64,000 nucleotides of DNA from Flavipsychrobacter sp. (GCA_016786665.1 JAEUVZ010000008.1:62001-126000), one strand, 5' to 3'. Positions 33,119 to 42,843 are shown, numbered from the stretch's first letter. Translations and numbers: made by a program. Notes: generated by a model not told the origin, from the sequence alone.

Positions 33119-35506
33119 ATGGCTGCAAGAAAAAAACAGGGGGATGGCCCCAGGGCGGTAGAGGAGAACAGCGTGCAGCGGCTGCTGGGTAAGGTATTGC
33201 GCAACTGGCCGCTTTTCGCGGGCTGCCTGGTAGTATCTATGGCGGCCGCCTACCTGTACCTGCGCTATACCACGCCGGTGTATAAGATAAAGGCCAAGGT
33301 GATGATAAAGGACGAGAAGAAGAGCGGAGCCGGAGCTGATAACCAGGTGCTGGCCGAACTGGGTATGGGTGGCCGCAGCAATGTAGATAACGAGATAGAG
33401 GTATTTAAAAGCCGCTCGCTGATGGAGCGCGTGGTGCGGGGCATGCAGCTGAATGTGCGCTGCTACTCAAGGGGCGCGATTCACCAGTCGGAGCTGTTTG
33501 ATAATAAGCCTTTTGTTTTCCGTTATTTTCCGGATGCGAAGGATACCGTAGATAATAAGACCTACGACTATGAGCTGACCATGCTGAACAACAGCGAGAT
33601 AGAGCTTACCCGTATGGACAACAAGTGGAAGGCCCGCTATGGCGATACCCTGGTGCTCCCTACGGGAAAGGCAGTGGTAGACCTGAATACCACTGACAAA
33701 ATAGAGGAAGCTAAATTCCGCATCAACATTACCAGCTACGACCGTATAGTAGATAAATATGTAGGCTCGCTGACGGTGAATGCCGTAAACAAGCAGGTGA
33801 GTGTCATATCGCTCACGCTGCAGGAGACGTTGCCGAAGAAGGGAGAGGCGGTGCTGAACCGACTGGTAGAGGAGTACATGAAGGCCAACGTAGAGGACAA
33901 TAACGTAATTACCGACAGTACTATCTCGTTCATAGATTCGAGGCTGGCGCTGGTGGGCGATGAACTGACGGGTATAGAAAAAGAGATAGAAGGCTTTAAA
34001 AAGAACAATGAACTGACGGACATAAGTGAGCAATCGCGCCTGCTGCTGAATTCATCGGACGCGTATGTAAAACAGCTGACCGAAAAACAAGTGCAACTGG
34101 AAATAGTGCAGTCGCTGGAAAAGTACTTATCGGATAATGAGAACAACCAGAAAGTGATACCCGCATCGCTGGTGGTGCAGAATAGTGTGCTGTATAATAT
34201 TATAGATAAGTACAACGACCTGCAGATGAAGAAAGAGCGCCTGCTGGTGGGTAGCACAGAGGCCAATCCGCTAGTGGAGAACATGGATACCCAACTAGCC
34301 ACCCTGCGCGCCAACATGACTGGTGGCATCTCCTCTATGAAGCGCGACCTGCAGATAAATATTGATAAACTGAAGCAGTATGCCGGCGGTGTGGAAAGTA
34401 AAATACGGCAGGTGCCGGCCAAAGAGCGGGTGTTCCTGGAGTTCTCTCGGCAGCAAAATATAAAGCAGGAACTCTACCTGTTCCTGCTGAAGAAGCGGGA
34501 AGAAAGCGCTATCTCCAAATCCTCTTCCCTGGCCAACGCTAAAGTAATAGACAGCGCCCGCAGGGACAATTCCCCCTTTAAACCGGTGAAGACCTTTGTA
34601 CTGCTGGTAGCATTGCTGGCGGGTATTGGCGTGCCGGGCCTGGCGCTGAATATTAAAGAACACCTGAACAACAAAATCTCCAGCCGCGCAGACATTACCG
34701 CTTATACATCGGCCCCCATAATAGGGGAGATATGCCATAGCGAAGGCAACCAGATAGTAGTGGTGCAGAAGAACACCCACACCGTACTGGCGGAGCAGTT
34801 CCGGGCGATACGCACCAACCTGCGCTTCCTGCTGCCCGACCCGGAAAAGAAGGTGCTTATATTCACCTCCTCGGTGAGTGGGGAAGGTAAGTCGTTCGCC
34901 TCTACCAACCTGGCCGCCGCACTGGCGCTATCCGGTAAGCGGGTAGCACTCCTGGAGTTCGACATGCGCAAGCCCGGTATTGCCAAAAACCTGAACATCT
35001 ATACTAACAAGGGGCTGAGCAACTACCTGGTGGGCGACCTGATGCTGAGTGAGATAATGGTGCCCTCGGGCATAGTGGATGGGCTATACATACTGCCCTC
35101 GGGACCCATACCACCTGACCCCACCGAAATCATATTGCTGCCCAAGCTCAATGAACTGTTTGAAGACCTCCGGCACCACTTTGACTATGTAATTGTAGAC
35201 AGTCCGCCGATAGGGCTGGTGACCGACGCCCAATTGCTGGCCGACCATGCCGATGCATCGCTGTACATGGTGCGCCTCGGGTATACCCCCAAGCATCGCC
35301 TGCAGATAATACATGATGTGTATGAGCAGCGCAAACTCCCCCGCGTGAACCTGGTACTCAACGATGTACAGGCCGGCGCAGGATATGGCGGTTATGGCGG
35401 CTACTACGCCTATTATGGCAAGAGCAACGAAAGCGGTTACTTTAAAAACGATAAGAAAAGCAAGGGTGGGGTAGTTGATTTCATAAGAAAGAAACTTAAA
35501 GTATAA
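33119..35506 (+). CDS. Wzc-like polysaccharide co-polymerase with fused tyrosine kinase
   Basis: 795 residues. A Wzz chain-length-determinant domain with membrane helices near residues 35-55 (LFAGCLVVSMAAAYLYLRY) and 495-515 (VLLVALLAGIGVPGLAL) encloses a periplasmic coiled-coil region. The cytoplasmic BY-kinase domain follows: Walker A FTSSVSGEGKS near 583-593, Walker A' VALLEFDMRKP, Walker B FDYVIVDSPPIG. The extreme C-terminus has a tyrosine cluster starting near residue 757 (GYGGYGGYYAYYG) as autophosphorylation site. It controls polymer length and couples to the export pore. No Wzb-type phosphatase gene is in the locus. The gap to the next gene (195 bp) carries another promoter. Confidence 0.93.
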   Translation: MAARKKQGDGPRAVEENSVQRLLGKVLRNWPLFAGCLVVSMAAAYLYLRYTTPVYKIKAKVMIKDEKKSGAGADNQVLAELGMGGRSNVDNEIEVFKSRSLMERVVRGMQLNVRCYSRGAIHQSELFDNKPFVFRYFPDAKDTVDNKTYDYELTMLNNSEIELTRMDNKWKARYGDTLVLPTGKAVVDLNTTDKIEEAKFRINITSYDRIVDKYVGSLTVNAVNKQVSVISLTLQETLPKKGEAVLNRLVEEYMKANVEDNNVITDSTISFIDSRLALVGDELTGIEKEIEGFKKNNELTDISEQSRLLLNSSDAYVKQLTEKQVQLEIVQSLEKYLSDNENNQKVIPASLVVQNSVLYNIIDKYNDLQMKKERLLVGSTEANPLVENMDTQLATLRANMTGGISSMKRDLQINIDKLKQYAGGVESKIRQVPAKERVFLEFSRQQNIKQELYLFLLKKREESAISKSSSLANAKVIDSARRDNSPFKPVKTFVLLVALLAGIGVPGLALNIKEHLNNKISSRADITAYTSAPIIGEICHSEGNQIVVVQKNTHTVLAEQFRAIRTNLRFLLPDPEKKVLIFTSSVSGEGKSFASTNLAAALALSGKRVALLEFDMRKPGIAKNLNIYTNKGLSNYLVGDLMLSEIMVPSGIVDGLYILPSGPIPPDPTEIILLPKLNELFEDLRHHFDYVIVDSPPIGLVTDAQLLADHADASLYMVRLGYTPKHRLQIIHDVYEQRKLPRVNLVLNDVQAGAGYGGYGGYYAYYGKSNESGYFKNDKKSKGGVVDFIRKKLKV

Positions 35507-35580
35507 TTCCGTCAGAAACAGCACAGTTTTATCACGTGTTGTTTTATAATTTTTTTAGCAGTATCATTATACCAATTCGC

Positions 35581-35588
35581 TATTTTTG
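35581..35588 (+). promoter_or_regulatory. Internal promoter and 112-nt leader before the flippase gene
   Basis: TATTTTTG is an exact -7 match with a T-rich stretch (TTTTTTAG) about 22 bp upstream. The leader to 35701 contains an inverted repeat TGAAGAT/ATCTTCA (35618-35624 and 35639-35645) and a 28-codon frame from ATG 35636 to TAA 35720-35722 that overlaps the TTG start of the flippase. This could set separate expression of the assembly genes. Confidence 0.45.
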
Positions 35589-35700
35589 CGGCAGTTGTAA
35601 AGGCTCATAGTCCCTATTGAAGATTCTACGCAATCATGATCTTCATAACAAAAGAGAGAGAAAACCACAGGCGGTGCCTGCGGGAAACGGGAAGAGCTAA

Positions 35701-36969
35701 TTGGAAAAGAGGAAGTCGCTAAAAGCAAATTTTGTGTTTGCGCTGGCTGGTAATTTACTGTATACCGTCAGCCAATACCTTATTCTTACCGTTCTCATCA
35801 AGAATTTCAGTTCCGGTGAGGTAGGTACTTATCTCTATGCCTTATCGTTTGTAACGCCTATCGTTATCCCGTTCGATATGCAGTTGCGCTCGTTCTATGT
35901 TACCGAAAAGAAAGATGGATGGAGTTTTCATGATTACCAGGGTTTCCGCCTCGTGTCTAATGGCATGGCGCTGCTGGTGATACTACTGGCCGCGCTGGTG
36001 CTGAAGCCCGCTATGATGCTGACCATTTGCCTGGTGGGCTTTAGTAAAATCATTGAATCGCAATCGGACATGTACTATGCCGCGGCGCAGAAGGCCGAGC
36101 GTATGGACTATATTTCTTATTCCAAGTTTGCTAAAGGTATCTGTGCGCTGGCACTGGTAGGCGCCTGTATCTACGCCGGTTTTAGCATTGACCAGGTGCT
36201 GGCGGCATGGTGTGGCCTGTGGCTGGCGGTACTGCTGTTGTTCGACTCGCGTATCTCGCTGCGGGTAGCGGGCATAGGGCGTAAAGCGGGTATTGTTTTT
36301 CGTAAAGACGCATTCCTGTCGCTGTTTAAAATAGCGCTGCCGGTATTGCTCCTCAGCTTTGTAGATAAGTTTGCCGCCAGTTATCCTAACTATGTGGTGG
36401 AAAACAAACTGGGCCTGTCCGCCGTTGCGATATTCGGCGCCATTATCTACTTCCGTTCCATAGGCGCGCAGGTGATCAACCCCATGGGGGCTGTAGTGGC
36501 CCCGAGGCTGGCCAACTACTGGAGCGAGGGGAAGCACCAGGACTTTCTGCACCTGCTGCGGCGCACTACGCTGGGCGCCCTGCTGCTGGGTGTGGCCGGT
36601 ATAGTGGTAGCGCTGCTTTTTGGCAAATGGATACTGCCGCTGCTGTACACCGATGAATATGCAGCCTATACGCAGTTGCTGGTGCTGGTAATGGTGTATT
36701 GCCTGGTGACCTACCTGTATGTATTTATAGGTACGGCCATCACCTGCCTGCGCGTACACTGGGTAAAGCTGCCGATACACCTGGTATCGTTCGGGGTGCT
36801 GGCGGCATTAATGTTCTTTCGCTCCGGCGATCTGAACGGAATAGTTGTGAATATGATCATTGCCGAAACGGTAATGTTTGTTTTATATACCGCATCCTTC
36901 TGGGTGCTGTTTAACAAGATAAAAGGAAACGGATATGTTCCGAAGGGCTTATTTAAGAATGTTATCTAG
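35701..36969 (+). CDS. Wzx-type flippase/polysaccharide transporter
   Basis: 422 residues with about 12 membrane segments. It should flip the lipid-linked repeat unit across the inner membrane. An in-frame stop (TAA) directly precedes position 35701, so the earliest start is the TTG there; it has GGGAAGAG a few bases upstream. The N-terminal run LKANFVFALAGNLLYTVSQYLILTVLI and the pair of helices ending in RISLRVAG match the MATE-like oligosaccharide transporter family. It overlaps the next gene by 35 bp. Family assigned by topology and context; no single diagnostic motif. Confidence 0.82.
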   Translation: MEKRKSLKANFVFALAGNLLYTVSQYLILTVLIKNFSSGEVGTYLYALSFVTPIVIPFDMQLRSFYVTEKKDGWSFHDYQGFRLVSNGMALLVILLAALVLKPAMMLTICLVGFSKIIESQSDMYYAAAQKAERMDYISYSKFAKGICALALVGACIYAGFSIDQVLAAWCGLWLAVLLLFDSRISLRVAGIGRKAGIVFRKDAFLSLFKIALPVLLLSFVDKFAASYPNYVVENKLGLSAVAIFGAIIYFRSIGAQVINPMGAVVAPRLANYWSEGKHQDFLHLLRRTTLGALLLGVAGIVVALLFGKWILPLLYTDEYAAYTQLLVLVMVYCLVTYLYVFIGTAITCLRVHWVKLPIHLVSFGVLAALMFFRSGDLNGIVVNMIIAETVMFVLYTASFWVLFNKIKGNGYVPKGLFKNVI

Positions 36970-37444
36970 GTTTTACCCGCACCTGTTTATTGCGAAGGTA
37001 GGTGTGAGGATAGGGAAAGGGACCCGTGTAATGGGCTCGCTGTATCATATTTTCAGCGAGGAGGCCTACCTCATTACTATAGGTGAGAACTGCCTGCTTT
37101 CCAGCGAGGTGACCCTGCTGACACACGATGGCTCTGTAGACGTGTTCCGGGGCGAGTTTCCCAGGGCCGACCGTATTAAGCCCATAACCATAGGCAACAA
37201 CGTATTTATAGGTCACCGGGCAATAGTAATGCCGGGGGTGACCATAGGCAGCAACGTGGTGATAGGCGCTGGTTCGGTTGTAAACAAAGACGTGCCGGAC
37301 AATGTAGTGTATGCAGGGGTGCCCGCCCGCTTCATAAAAACGATAGAAGAGTATAAGGGTAAGATACTGAAGGAAATGATAGAGACCAAAGGCATGAACG
37401 AACAGGATAAGCGCGCCTTTTTAGAAAAGTATTATAACAGGTAA
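36935..37444 (+). CDS. Hexapeptide-repeat acyltransferase
   Basis: 169 residues. A left-handed beta-helix of hexapeptide repeats is visible from residue 20: KVGVRIGKGTRVMGS, YLITIGENCLLSSEVTLL, KPITIGNNVFIGHRAIVMPG, VTIGSNVVIGAGSVVNKDVP and NVVYAGVPARFIKTI. The catalytic histidine is likely in LLTHDGSVD or FIGHRA. It probably acetylates a sugar of the repeat unit. A later start at 36959 (MLSRFYPHLF) would reduce the overlap with the flippase gene; the earlier ATG is kept because AAAGGAAAC precedes it. Confidence 0.88.
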   Translation: MFRRAYLRMLSRFYPHLFIAKVGVRIGKGTRVMGSLYHIFSEEAYLITIGENCLLSSEVTLLTHDGSVDVFRGEFPRADRIKPITIGNNVFIGHRAIVMPGVTIGSNVVIGAGSVVNKDVPDNVVYAGVPARFIKTIEEYKGKILKEMIETKGMNEQDKRAFLEKYYNR

Positions 37445-37445
37445 T

Positions 37446-38810
37446 ATGTCGTACGCTACCAGGATAATTATCAGTTTGTTGCTCGGCATAGCCGCGGTAA
37501 CACTGTATATGCTGGCCCCGGATTTTAAAGATGCGGGTTACTCGGTGTATGTGTCGCTGGTATCGCTGGCTTGCCTGTACATGAACATCAAGTTCGCTAT
37601 ACGGGGTATCTGGTCGGCCAGCTCCATCTTTATCGCCATTTTCTGGTGTTTTCACTTTGGGGTCATCCTGGCCAATGGCATAGGTATAGACGTGGCCAAC
37701 CTGACCGGTAATGATATTATCTGGCGCTGGATAAACAGCCCTTATTACCCGAAGGCGGAGGCACTGGCGGTGCTGGGCATAGCTGCATTTACCATGGTGA
37801 CTATTATCCGTTCGCGATTGATCGATTTTGACAGTGAGGAAGAGGAGGAAGAAGAGTACAGCGACGAGGTTCGAACTGACAATACCGCTTCTCCCTACTA
37901 CCGCTCGCTGCGGGCGCTGGCATACGTCCTGCTGGTAGGAGGCATTGGCTACTGGACGTTTATCATGTCTAGCTTGGGTGGCATCACCGCGCTGTTTGCC
38001 GGCTATGGTGTTTACCTGAAGTTTGTGGAAAGCTATCCCATCATTTCTACTATATACTGGGCCATTGGCGTAGGGTTCGCCCTGCTGGGAGTATTGGGGA
38101 ACAGGAAAGATATACTGCCGGGTTTTGTAGTGTTTGCCTTGTGGGGCGGGATAGCTTTTGTGATGGGCCTCCGTGGCGAGGTGATGTATCCCGCCAGCGC
38201 GTTCCTGGTAACGTATGCCCGGCAGTTCCGGCTTCCCTGGCGGCCGAGGTACCTCATTACGCCGGTGTTGCTGTTGTCGCTTATCTCTTTTGTGCGGGAA
38301 TACCGCGTAGACGGTACCATAAAGCAGGAAAACTTCAACCCCGTATACGGACTTCTGGAAATGGGCGGCTCGCTGCAAACGGTGGTGATAGCGGAGGAAT
38401 GGGTTGCCAATGGGCTGGACAAGTTCCGCTATGGCGAAACCATCTATGCTCCCTTTGAGCGCATCGTGAACCGGGTGACACTAACACCTGCTGATGCATC
38501 GCAACCCGATTTCCGGCTTATGAACGTGGCTATGGCCGACCGAAACGGCCCCTATGGCTTTTCACCCATAGCCGAAGGCTTTATGAATATGGGAGCCGTG
38601 GGCGTTATCGCCATCATGATGTTGTTATCCTTGTTTCTAAACTACTTTGATACCCGTCCGGTATCGATACTGGCTGATTCCTACTTTGGCGGAATCATCT
38701 ATATCCTGTTCACCTTTATCAGGAATTCATTTACGCACATACCAGGCCAAAGCCTGCTACTGGCGGCCACTTTAACTATCGTCTATGCATTCTTCAAACG
38801 GAAGGGTTGA
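37446..38810 (+). CDS. Wzy-type O-antigen/capsule repeat-unit polymerase
   Basis: 454 residues with about ten to twelve membrane segments and the wide periplasmic loop expected of Wzy (from about VREYRVDGTIKQENFNPVYG to the following GFSPIAEGFMNMG). It should join repeat units on undecaprenyl diphosphate. The segment FSPIAEGFMNMGAVGVIAIM resembles the PF04932/O-antigen polymerase signature. A short strongly acidic loop (DSEEEEEEEYSDE, residues about 127-139) faces the cytoplasm, unusual for the family. The start codon is 1 bp after the acyltransferase stop. Confidence 0.8.
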   Translation: MSYATRIIISLLLGIAAVTLYMLAPDFKDAGYSVYVSLVSLACLYMNIKFAIRGIWSASSIFIAIFWCFHFGVILANGIGIDVANLTGNDIIWRWINSPYYPKAEALAVLGIAAFTMVTIIRSRLIDFDSEEEEEEEYSDEVRTDNTASPYYRSLRALAYVLLVGGIGYWTFIMSSLGGITALFAGYGVYLKFVESYPIISTIYWAIGVGFALLGVLGNRKDILPGFVVFALWGGIAFVMGLRGEVMYPASAFLVTYARQFRLPWRPRYLITPVLLLSLISFVREYRVDGTIKQENFNPVYGLLEMGGSLQTVVIAEEWVANGLDKFRYGETIYAPFERIVNRVTLTPADASQPDFRLMNVAMADRNGPYGFSPIAEGFMNMGAVGVIAIMMLLSLFLNYFDTRPVSILADSYFGGIIYILFTFIRNSFTHIPGQSLLLAATLTIVYAFFKRKG

Positions 38811-39927
38811 TCATCAGAAAAAGGTACTTCACATTTTCGGCATCCTGAACCGGGGCGGAGCGGAAAACCGCACCCTGGAATTTATGAACCGGAACAAAGA
38901 GACCGGCGTGGTGTATGACATGCTGGTGCTGTCTGGAGCGCGTGGCGTACTAGACAGTGAATTTGAAGAAGTGATAGGCGGGCAGATACACTACATAAAA
39001 CTGGATGGCTCTTTCTTTTTTAAATTCATGGGACTGCTGCGCGCCCGGAAGTATGATGTGGTTCACTCTCACGTACTGATGGTGTCGTCGCTGTTCCTGA
39101 TGATCGCCTGGTTTATGGGGGTACCTATCCGTATCGCCCACCTGCGCAGCACCGGGAGCGGTTCGGTGCCCTTCAGCCGGCGGCTGCGCGATTTTTTCCT
39201 GAAGAGGATAATGCTCATTTTCGCCACGCATATAATAGCCGTGTCGGAAAGTGTGGCGCAGGCCATATGGGGCAGGAACTGGACCCGGCGCAATAAGCTG
39301 CGTGTTATCTATAATGGCTTTGTGCTGAACCCCAACCCGGCGGTAGCGTATAACCGCATCATCAAGATAGGGCACATAGGGCGTTTTCATGAGTCGAAGA
39401 ACCACGTATTCCTGGCCGAAGTGCTGCAGGCGATATGCGACAGCAACGACAACGTAGTGTGCTCTATGACCGGCAGGCTGGATAACTCCATTTACCCGTC
39501 GGTGGTGCAGAAACTGAAAAAATATATAGACACCGGCAAGATAATAGTACAGGGAGATAACGCCAATGTGTATGACATGATGCGTAACCTGGACATTATG
39601 ATTACTACATCGCGATGGGAGGGACTGCCGGGTATAATAATAGAGGCGGTATCCTCGGGCGTTCCCGTAATGGCCAGCGGGATAGAACCCAATAAGGAAG
39701 TGGCCCGTAAGGTAAAAGGGGTGCGGATAGTAGAAGGATGGGACAAGGCGGAATGGACCGCCCGGCTTACGGATATGATTGCGGAGGTAAGCTCCGGTGA
39801 TAAACGGCGGACGATAGACGAGATACAGGAATCGTTCCTGGCCAGCCCGTTCTATTATGATAATACCGACCAGCAATTGCTGAGCGTGTACCAGGTGAAA
39901 CCCGTTGAACTATTAGTAACGCAGTGA
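38785..39927 (+). CDS. GT4 family glycosyltransferase (first of three)
   Basis: 380 residues. A two-lobed GT-B enzyme. N-terminal lobe opens KVLHIFGILNRGGAENRTLEFM, typical of exopolysaccharide GT4 enzymes. The C-terminal lobe has IKIGHIGRFHESKNH and the nucleotide-binding E(x7)E motif in RWEGLPGIIIEAVSSGVPVMAS. The donor and linkage are not predictable. It overlaps the polymerase gene by 26 bp and the next transferase gene by 4 bp. Confidence 0.9.
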   Translation: MHSSNGRVDHQKKVLHIFGILNRGGAENRTLEFMNRNKETGVVYDMLVLSGARGVLDSEFEEVIGGQIHYIKLDGSFFFKFMGLLRARKYDVVHSHVLMVSSLFLMIAWFMGVPIRIAHLRSTGSGSVPFSRRLRDFFLKRIMLIFATHIIAVSESVAQAIWGRNWTRRNKLRVIYNGFVLNPNPAVAYNRIIKIGHIGRFHESKNHVFLAEVLQAICDSNDNVVCSMTGRLDNSIYPSVVQKLKKYIDTGKIIVQGDNANVYDMMRNLDIMITTSRWEGLPGIIIEAVSSGVPVMASGIEPNKEVARKVKGVRIVEGWDKAEWTARLTDMIAEVSSGDKRRTIDEIQESFLASPFYYDNTDQQLLSVYQVKPVELLVTQ

Positions 39928-41099
39928 GCAGTACCGGTGTAAATATCGTTTTAGAGTTTCGCTTCTACCGCGATGAGGACGGCGTGGTGTATACCGACGC
40001 TTCGTTCGACTATCCGTTCTGGCAGCGCTATCTTTTGGTCTTTAGCCAGGTGAACATCATAGCCCGGGCCAGGCAGGTGCCTAATAGTGACGTAAGTGAT
40101 AAGTGGAAGCAAGTGACCGGCGACCGGGTTTCGTTCACGGCTATTCCCTACTATCATGGTGTGGGTGAGCTGGTGCGCAAGATGCCCCGGGTGCTGAAAG
40201 AAGTGAAGCGGATCATTGCTTCCAGCCAGGGTGCTTACATTTTCCGGATGCCTTCTATTATCGGCGCCTTGTTCTTTATGAGCGACCGGCATATGGGTGG
40301 CCGTGCATTCGGGGTAGAGATGGTGGGCGACCCGGAAGAAGTCTTCGGTTCCCTGTCGCCCCTATACCGGCCCGTGGGGCGGGCGTTTGTAAAGAATATA
40401 CGGTCCATTATAGGCAGGGCGCGTGCCGTGGCCTATGTGGAACGCAGGATACTACCTGCCAAATACCCGGCATCGAACCCGCAGCATGTTTATTACTTCT
40501 CCAGTATCAATCTGCCCGATGGGGCTATTGCTGCTGCTCCACGCACCTTTGGCCATAGGGAATACCTGGAGCTCATTTCCATTGGCGCCCTGGACCAGAT
40601 GTATAAAGGCCCGGATATATTGCTGAATGCAATACTGGACTGCAAGCAGAAGGGGATGGAAGTGCGCCTCACCTGGATAGGCGGCGGACTTCACCTGGAG
40701 AAAATGCGGGAACTGGCCGCTAACCTGGGCCTGGACGGGCAAGTGCAATTTACCGGTATGGTGACCGAACGGGAAAAGATAGACGCAGCACTGGACAAAG
40801 CCGATATATTCGTGCTTGCCTCGCGGACGGAGGGCTTGCCAAGAGCTATGATAGAAGCAATGGCCAGGGGGCTGCCGTGTATCGGGTCGGATGTAGGTGG
40901 AATTCCTGAGCTGCTGCCCGGCGCCTACATGTTTGCAAAAGAGCGCGTGGATGAATTGTCGGCGCTGCTGCAGGCCTGCGGCAGTAACACCAGCGAACTG
41001 GAACGGATGTCGGCAGCCAATATAGAAACGGCACGTCGCTATGCCAACAGCCGGCTGGATAAAGAACGAATTGAATTTTATAAATCAGTATCAGGATAA
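39924..41099 (+). CDS. GT4 family glycosyltransferase (second of three)
   Basis: 391 residues with a GTG start overlapping the previous stop (GTGA). The N-terminal lobe is unusual for GT4 (NIVLEFRFYRDEDGVVYTDASF); the C-terminal lobe is standard, with ELISIGALDQMYKGPDILL and the motif ASRTEGLPRAMIEAMARGLP followed by CIGSDVGGIPELL. Donor and acceptor unknown. It stops directly before the next ATG (TAA then ATG). Confidence 0.88.
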   Translation: MSSTGVNIVLEFRFYRDEDGVVYTDASFDYPFWQRYLLVFSQVNIIARARQVPNSDVSDKWKQVTGDRVSFTAIPYYHGVGELVRKMPRVLKEVKRIIASSQGAYIFRMPSIIGALFFMSDRHMGGRAFGVEMVGDPEEVFGSLSPLYRPVGRAFVKNIRSIIGRARAVAYVERRILPAKYPASNPQHVYYFSSINLPDGAIAAAPRTFGHREYLELISIGALDQMYKGPDILLNAILDCKQKGMEVRLTWIGGGLHLEKMRELAANLGLDGQVQFTGMVTEREKIDAALDKADIFVLASRTEGLPRAMIEAMARGLPCIGSDVGGIPELLPGAYMFAKERVDELSALLQACGSNTSELERMSAANIETARRYANSRLDKERIEFYKSVSG

Positions 41100-42266
41100 A
41101 TGAGAGTACTACACCTGGTGAAGACAGCAACGGGCGCTACCTGGGCCTACCGGCAGATAAAAGTGCTGGTAGCGCAGGGTGCTGAAGTAGCTGTGTGCCT
41201 TCCCGCAGGCAAAATGGCCGAGCTGTATAAGGCGGACGGAATACAGGTGTATGAATTTACGTTCAGTATAAACCCGGTAAAGATGCTGGTGCAACTGGCA
41301 CGGTTCCGAACTATAATAAGGGATTTCCGGCCGGATATAGTACACAGCCATTTTATAGTGACCACCCTTTTTGCCCGCCTGTACCGTTTTTTAGGGTCGC
41401 TGCGGGTGCCGCTGGTTTTCCAGGTTCCTGGGCCGCTGCATTTGGAGCACTCCTTCTTCCGGAATGCCGACCTGAAAACCGCCAACCGGAACGACTACTG
41501 GATAGGCACCTGCCACTGGACGAGCAAGCAGTACGTAACCTACGGCAAGCCGGGCAACCACGTATTCATGTCGTTCTATGGCACGGATATGAGCTTTGTA
41601 AAAAAGCACCCGCCGGGAAAGCTGCGTGCCGAGCTGGGTTTTGGCGCAGATGATTTTGTAGTAGCTATGGTGGCATATATGTACAAACCCAAGAAGTACA
41701 TAGGGCAGAAACGGGGTATAAAAGGACACGAAGATTTTTTTGAAGGCGTGGCGAAATGCCTGCGCGAGCATAGTGGGATAAAGATAGTAGTGATAGGTGG
41801 TGCTTGGGAAGGGGCTCAAGAATATGAGAAACAACTGGAGCAAATGGGCAAAGAGCTTTGCGGAGCGGCTATCCACTTCCTGGGTTCCCGGCCGGATGTG
41901 CCCGAACTGTATGCCGACATAGACCTGGTGGTACACCCATCGTATAGCGAGAACCTGGGCGGTGCGGCGGAGTCTCTGTTGCTGGAGGTGCCTACGATAG
42001 CCACGAACGTGGGAGGCTTCCCGGATGTGGTGCTGCATGGGGAGACCGGCCTGCTAGTGAACCCCGGGGCTCCCGATGAAATAGCCGAGGCTGTTAACTA
42101 TGCTTTTGGCCACCGGGAAGAAATGAAACAGATGGCGCGGGCAGGGCGGCAGCGGCTGCTATCGCTGCTGGACGTGAACAATACCGGCAAAGAGGTGTAT
42201 GATATATATAACAGGATACTAAAAACAACCCCGGAAAATGTACAGGTATATCAAAAGGCTGTTTGA
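41100..42266 (+). CDS. GT4 family glycosyltransferase (third of three)
   Basis: 388 residues. Starts MRVLHLVKTATGATWAYRQI, with the acceptor lobe up to about residue 185 and the donor lobe after it (VAMVAYMYKPKKYIGQKRG; VVIGGAWEGAQEYEKQLEQM; SYSENLGGAAESLLLEVPTI; ATNVGGFPDVVLHGETG). The E(x7)E motif is in the SENLGGAAESLL segment. It immediately follows the second transferase gene without a gap and overlaps the initiating transferase gene by 29 bp. Confidence 0.9.
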   Translation: MRVLHLVKTATGATWAYRQIKVLVAQGAEVAVCLPAGKMAELYKADGIQVYEFTFSINPVKMLVQLARFRTIIRDFRPDIVHSHFIVTTLFARLYRFLGSLRVPLVFQVPGPLHLEHSFFRNADLKTANRNDYWIGTCHWTSKQYVTYGKPGNHVFMSFYGTDMSFVKKHPPGKLRAELGFGADDFVVAMVAYMYKPKKYIGQKRGIKGHEDFFEGVAKCLREHSGIKIVVIGGAWEGAQEYEKQLEQMGKELCGAAIHFLGSRPDVPELYADIDLVVHPSYSENLGGAAESLLLEVPTIATNVGGFPDVVLHGETGLLVNPGAPDEIAEAVNYAFGHREEMKQMARAGRQRLLSLLDVNNTGKEVYDIYNRILKTTPENVQVYQKAV

Positions 42267-42843
42267 TATAGTGATGGCGCTGGTGCTGCTTGCATTGTTA
42301 TCTCCGGTAATGATAGTGACCGGCCTGTACCTGCTCTGCGTGCTGGAGGAGAAGAAAGTGCTGTTTGTGCAGAAACGCGTGGGGCTTAATGACAAAATAT
42401 TTGACGTGTACAAGTTTAAGAGTATGCTGGATACCCGTGATGACAATGGGCAGCTACTGCCCGATGAGCAGCGGTTGACTTCCGTGGGGAGGAAACTCCG
42501 CCAATACTCTATTGACGAACTACCCCAGCTGTTCAACGTGCTGAACGGTACGATGAGCTTTGTAGGGCCCCGGCCATTGCTGGTAGACTACCTGCCACTG
42601 TACAGCGAGCGGCAACGCCTTCGCCACCGGGTTTTGCCCGGCATCACCGGTTGGGCGCAGGTAAACGGGCGAAACGCCATAAGCTGGGAACAGAAGTTTG
42701 AGTACGACGTATGGTACGTGGAGCACATGGGCCCGGCACTGGACCTTAAAATACTATGGCGCACGGCGGGAAAAGTGCTGAAACCGGAAGGAATCAATTC
42801 GGCCACGAGCGCGACGATGGAACGATTTACAGGCTCAAAATAA
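42238..42843 (+). CDS. PglC-like initiating phosphoglycosyltransferase
   Basis: 201 residues, the short monotopic form (compare PglC, and the catalytic end of WcaJ/WbaP). One N-terminal membrane helix (FDIVMALVLLALLSPVMIV) is followed by FVQKRVGLNDKIFDVYKFKSM. The Asp-Glu catalytic dyad sits in QYSIDELPQLFNVLNG; the signature FVGPRPLL and the late PGITGWAQVNGRN are also present. It transfers a sugar 1-phosphate from UDP-sugar to undecaprenyl phosphate and so starts each repeat unit. Its placement next to PglD- and PglE-like genes suggests the sugar is a diamino-sugar. Confidence 0.92.
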   Translation: MYRYIKRLFDIVMALVLLALLSPVMIVTGLYLLCVLEEKKVLFVQKRVGLNDKIFDVYKFKSMLDTRDDNGQLLPDEQRLTSVGRKLRQYSIDELPQLFNVLNGTMSFVGPRPLLVDYLPLYSERQRLRHRVLPGITGWAQVNGRNAISWEQKFEYDVWYVEHMGPALDLKILWRTAGKVLKPEGINSATSATMERFTGSK

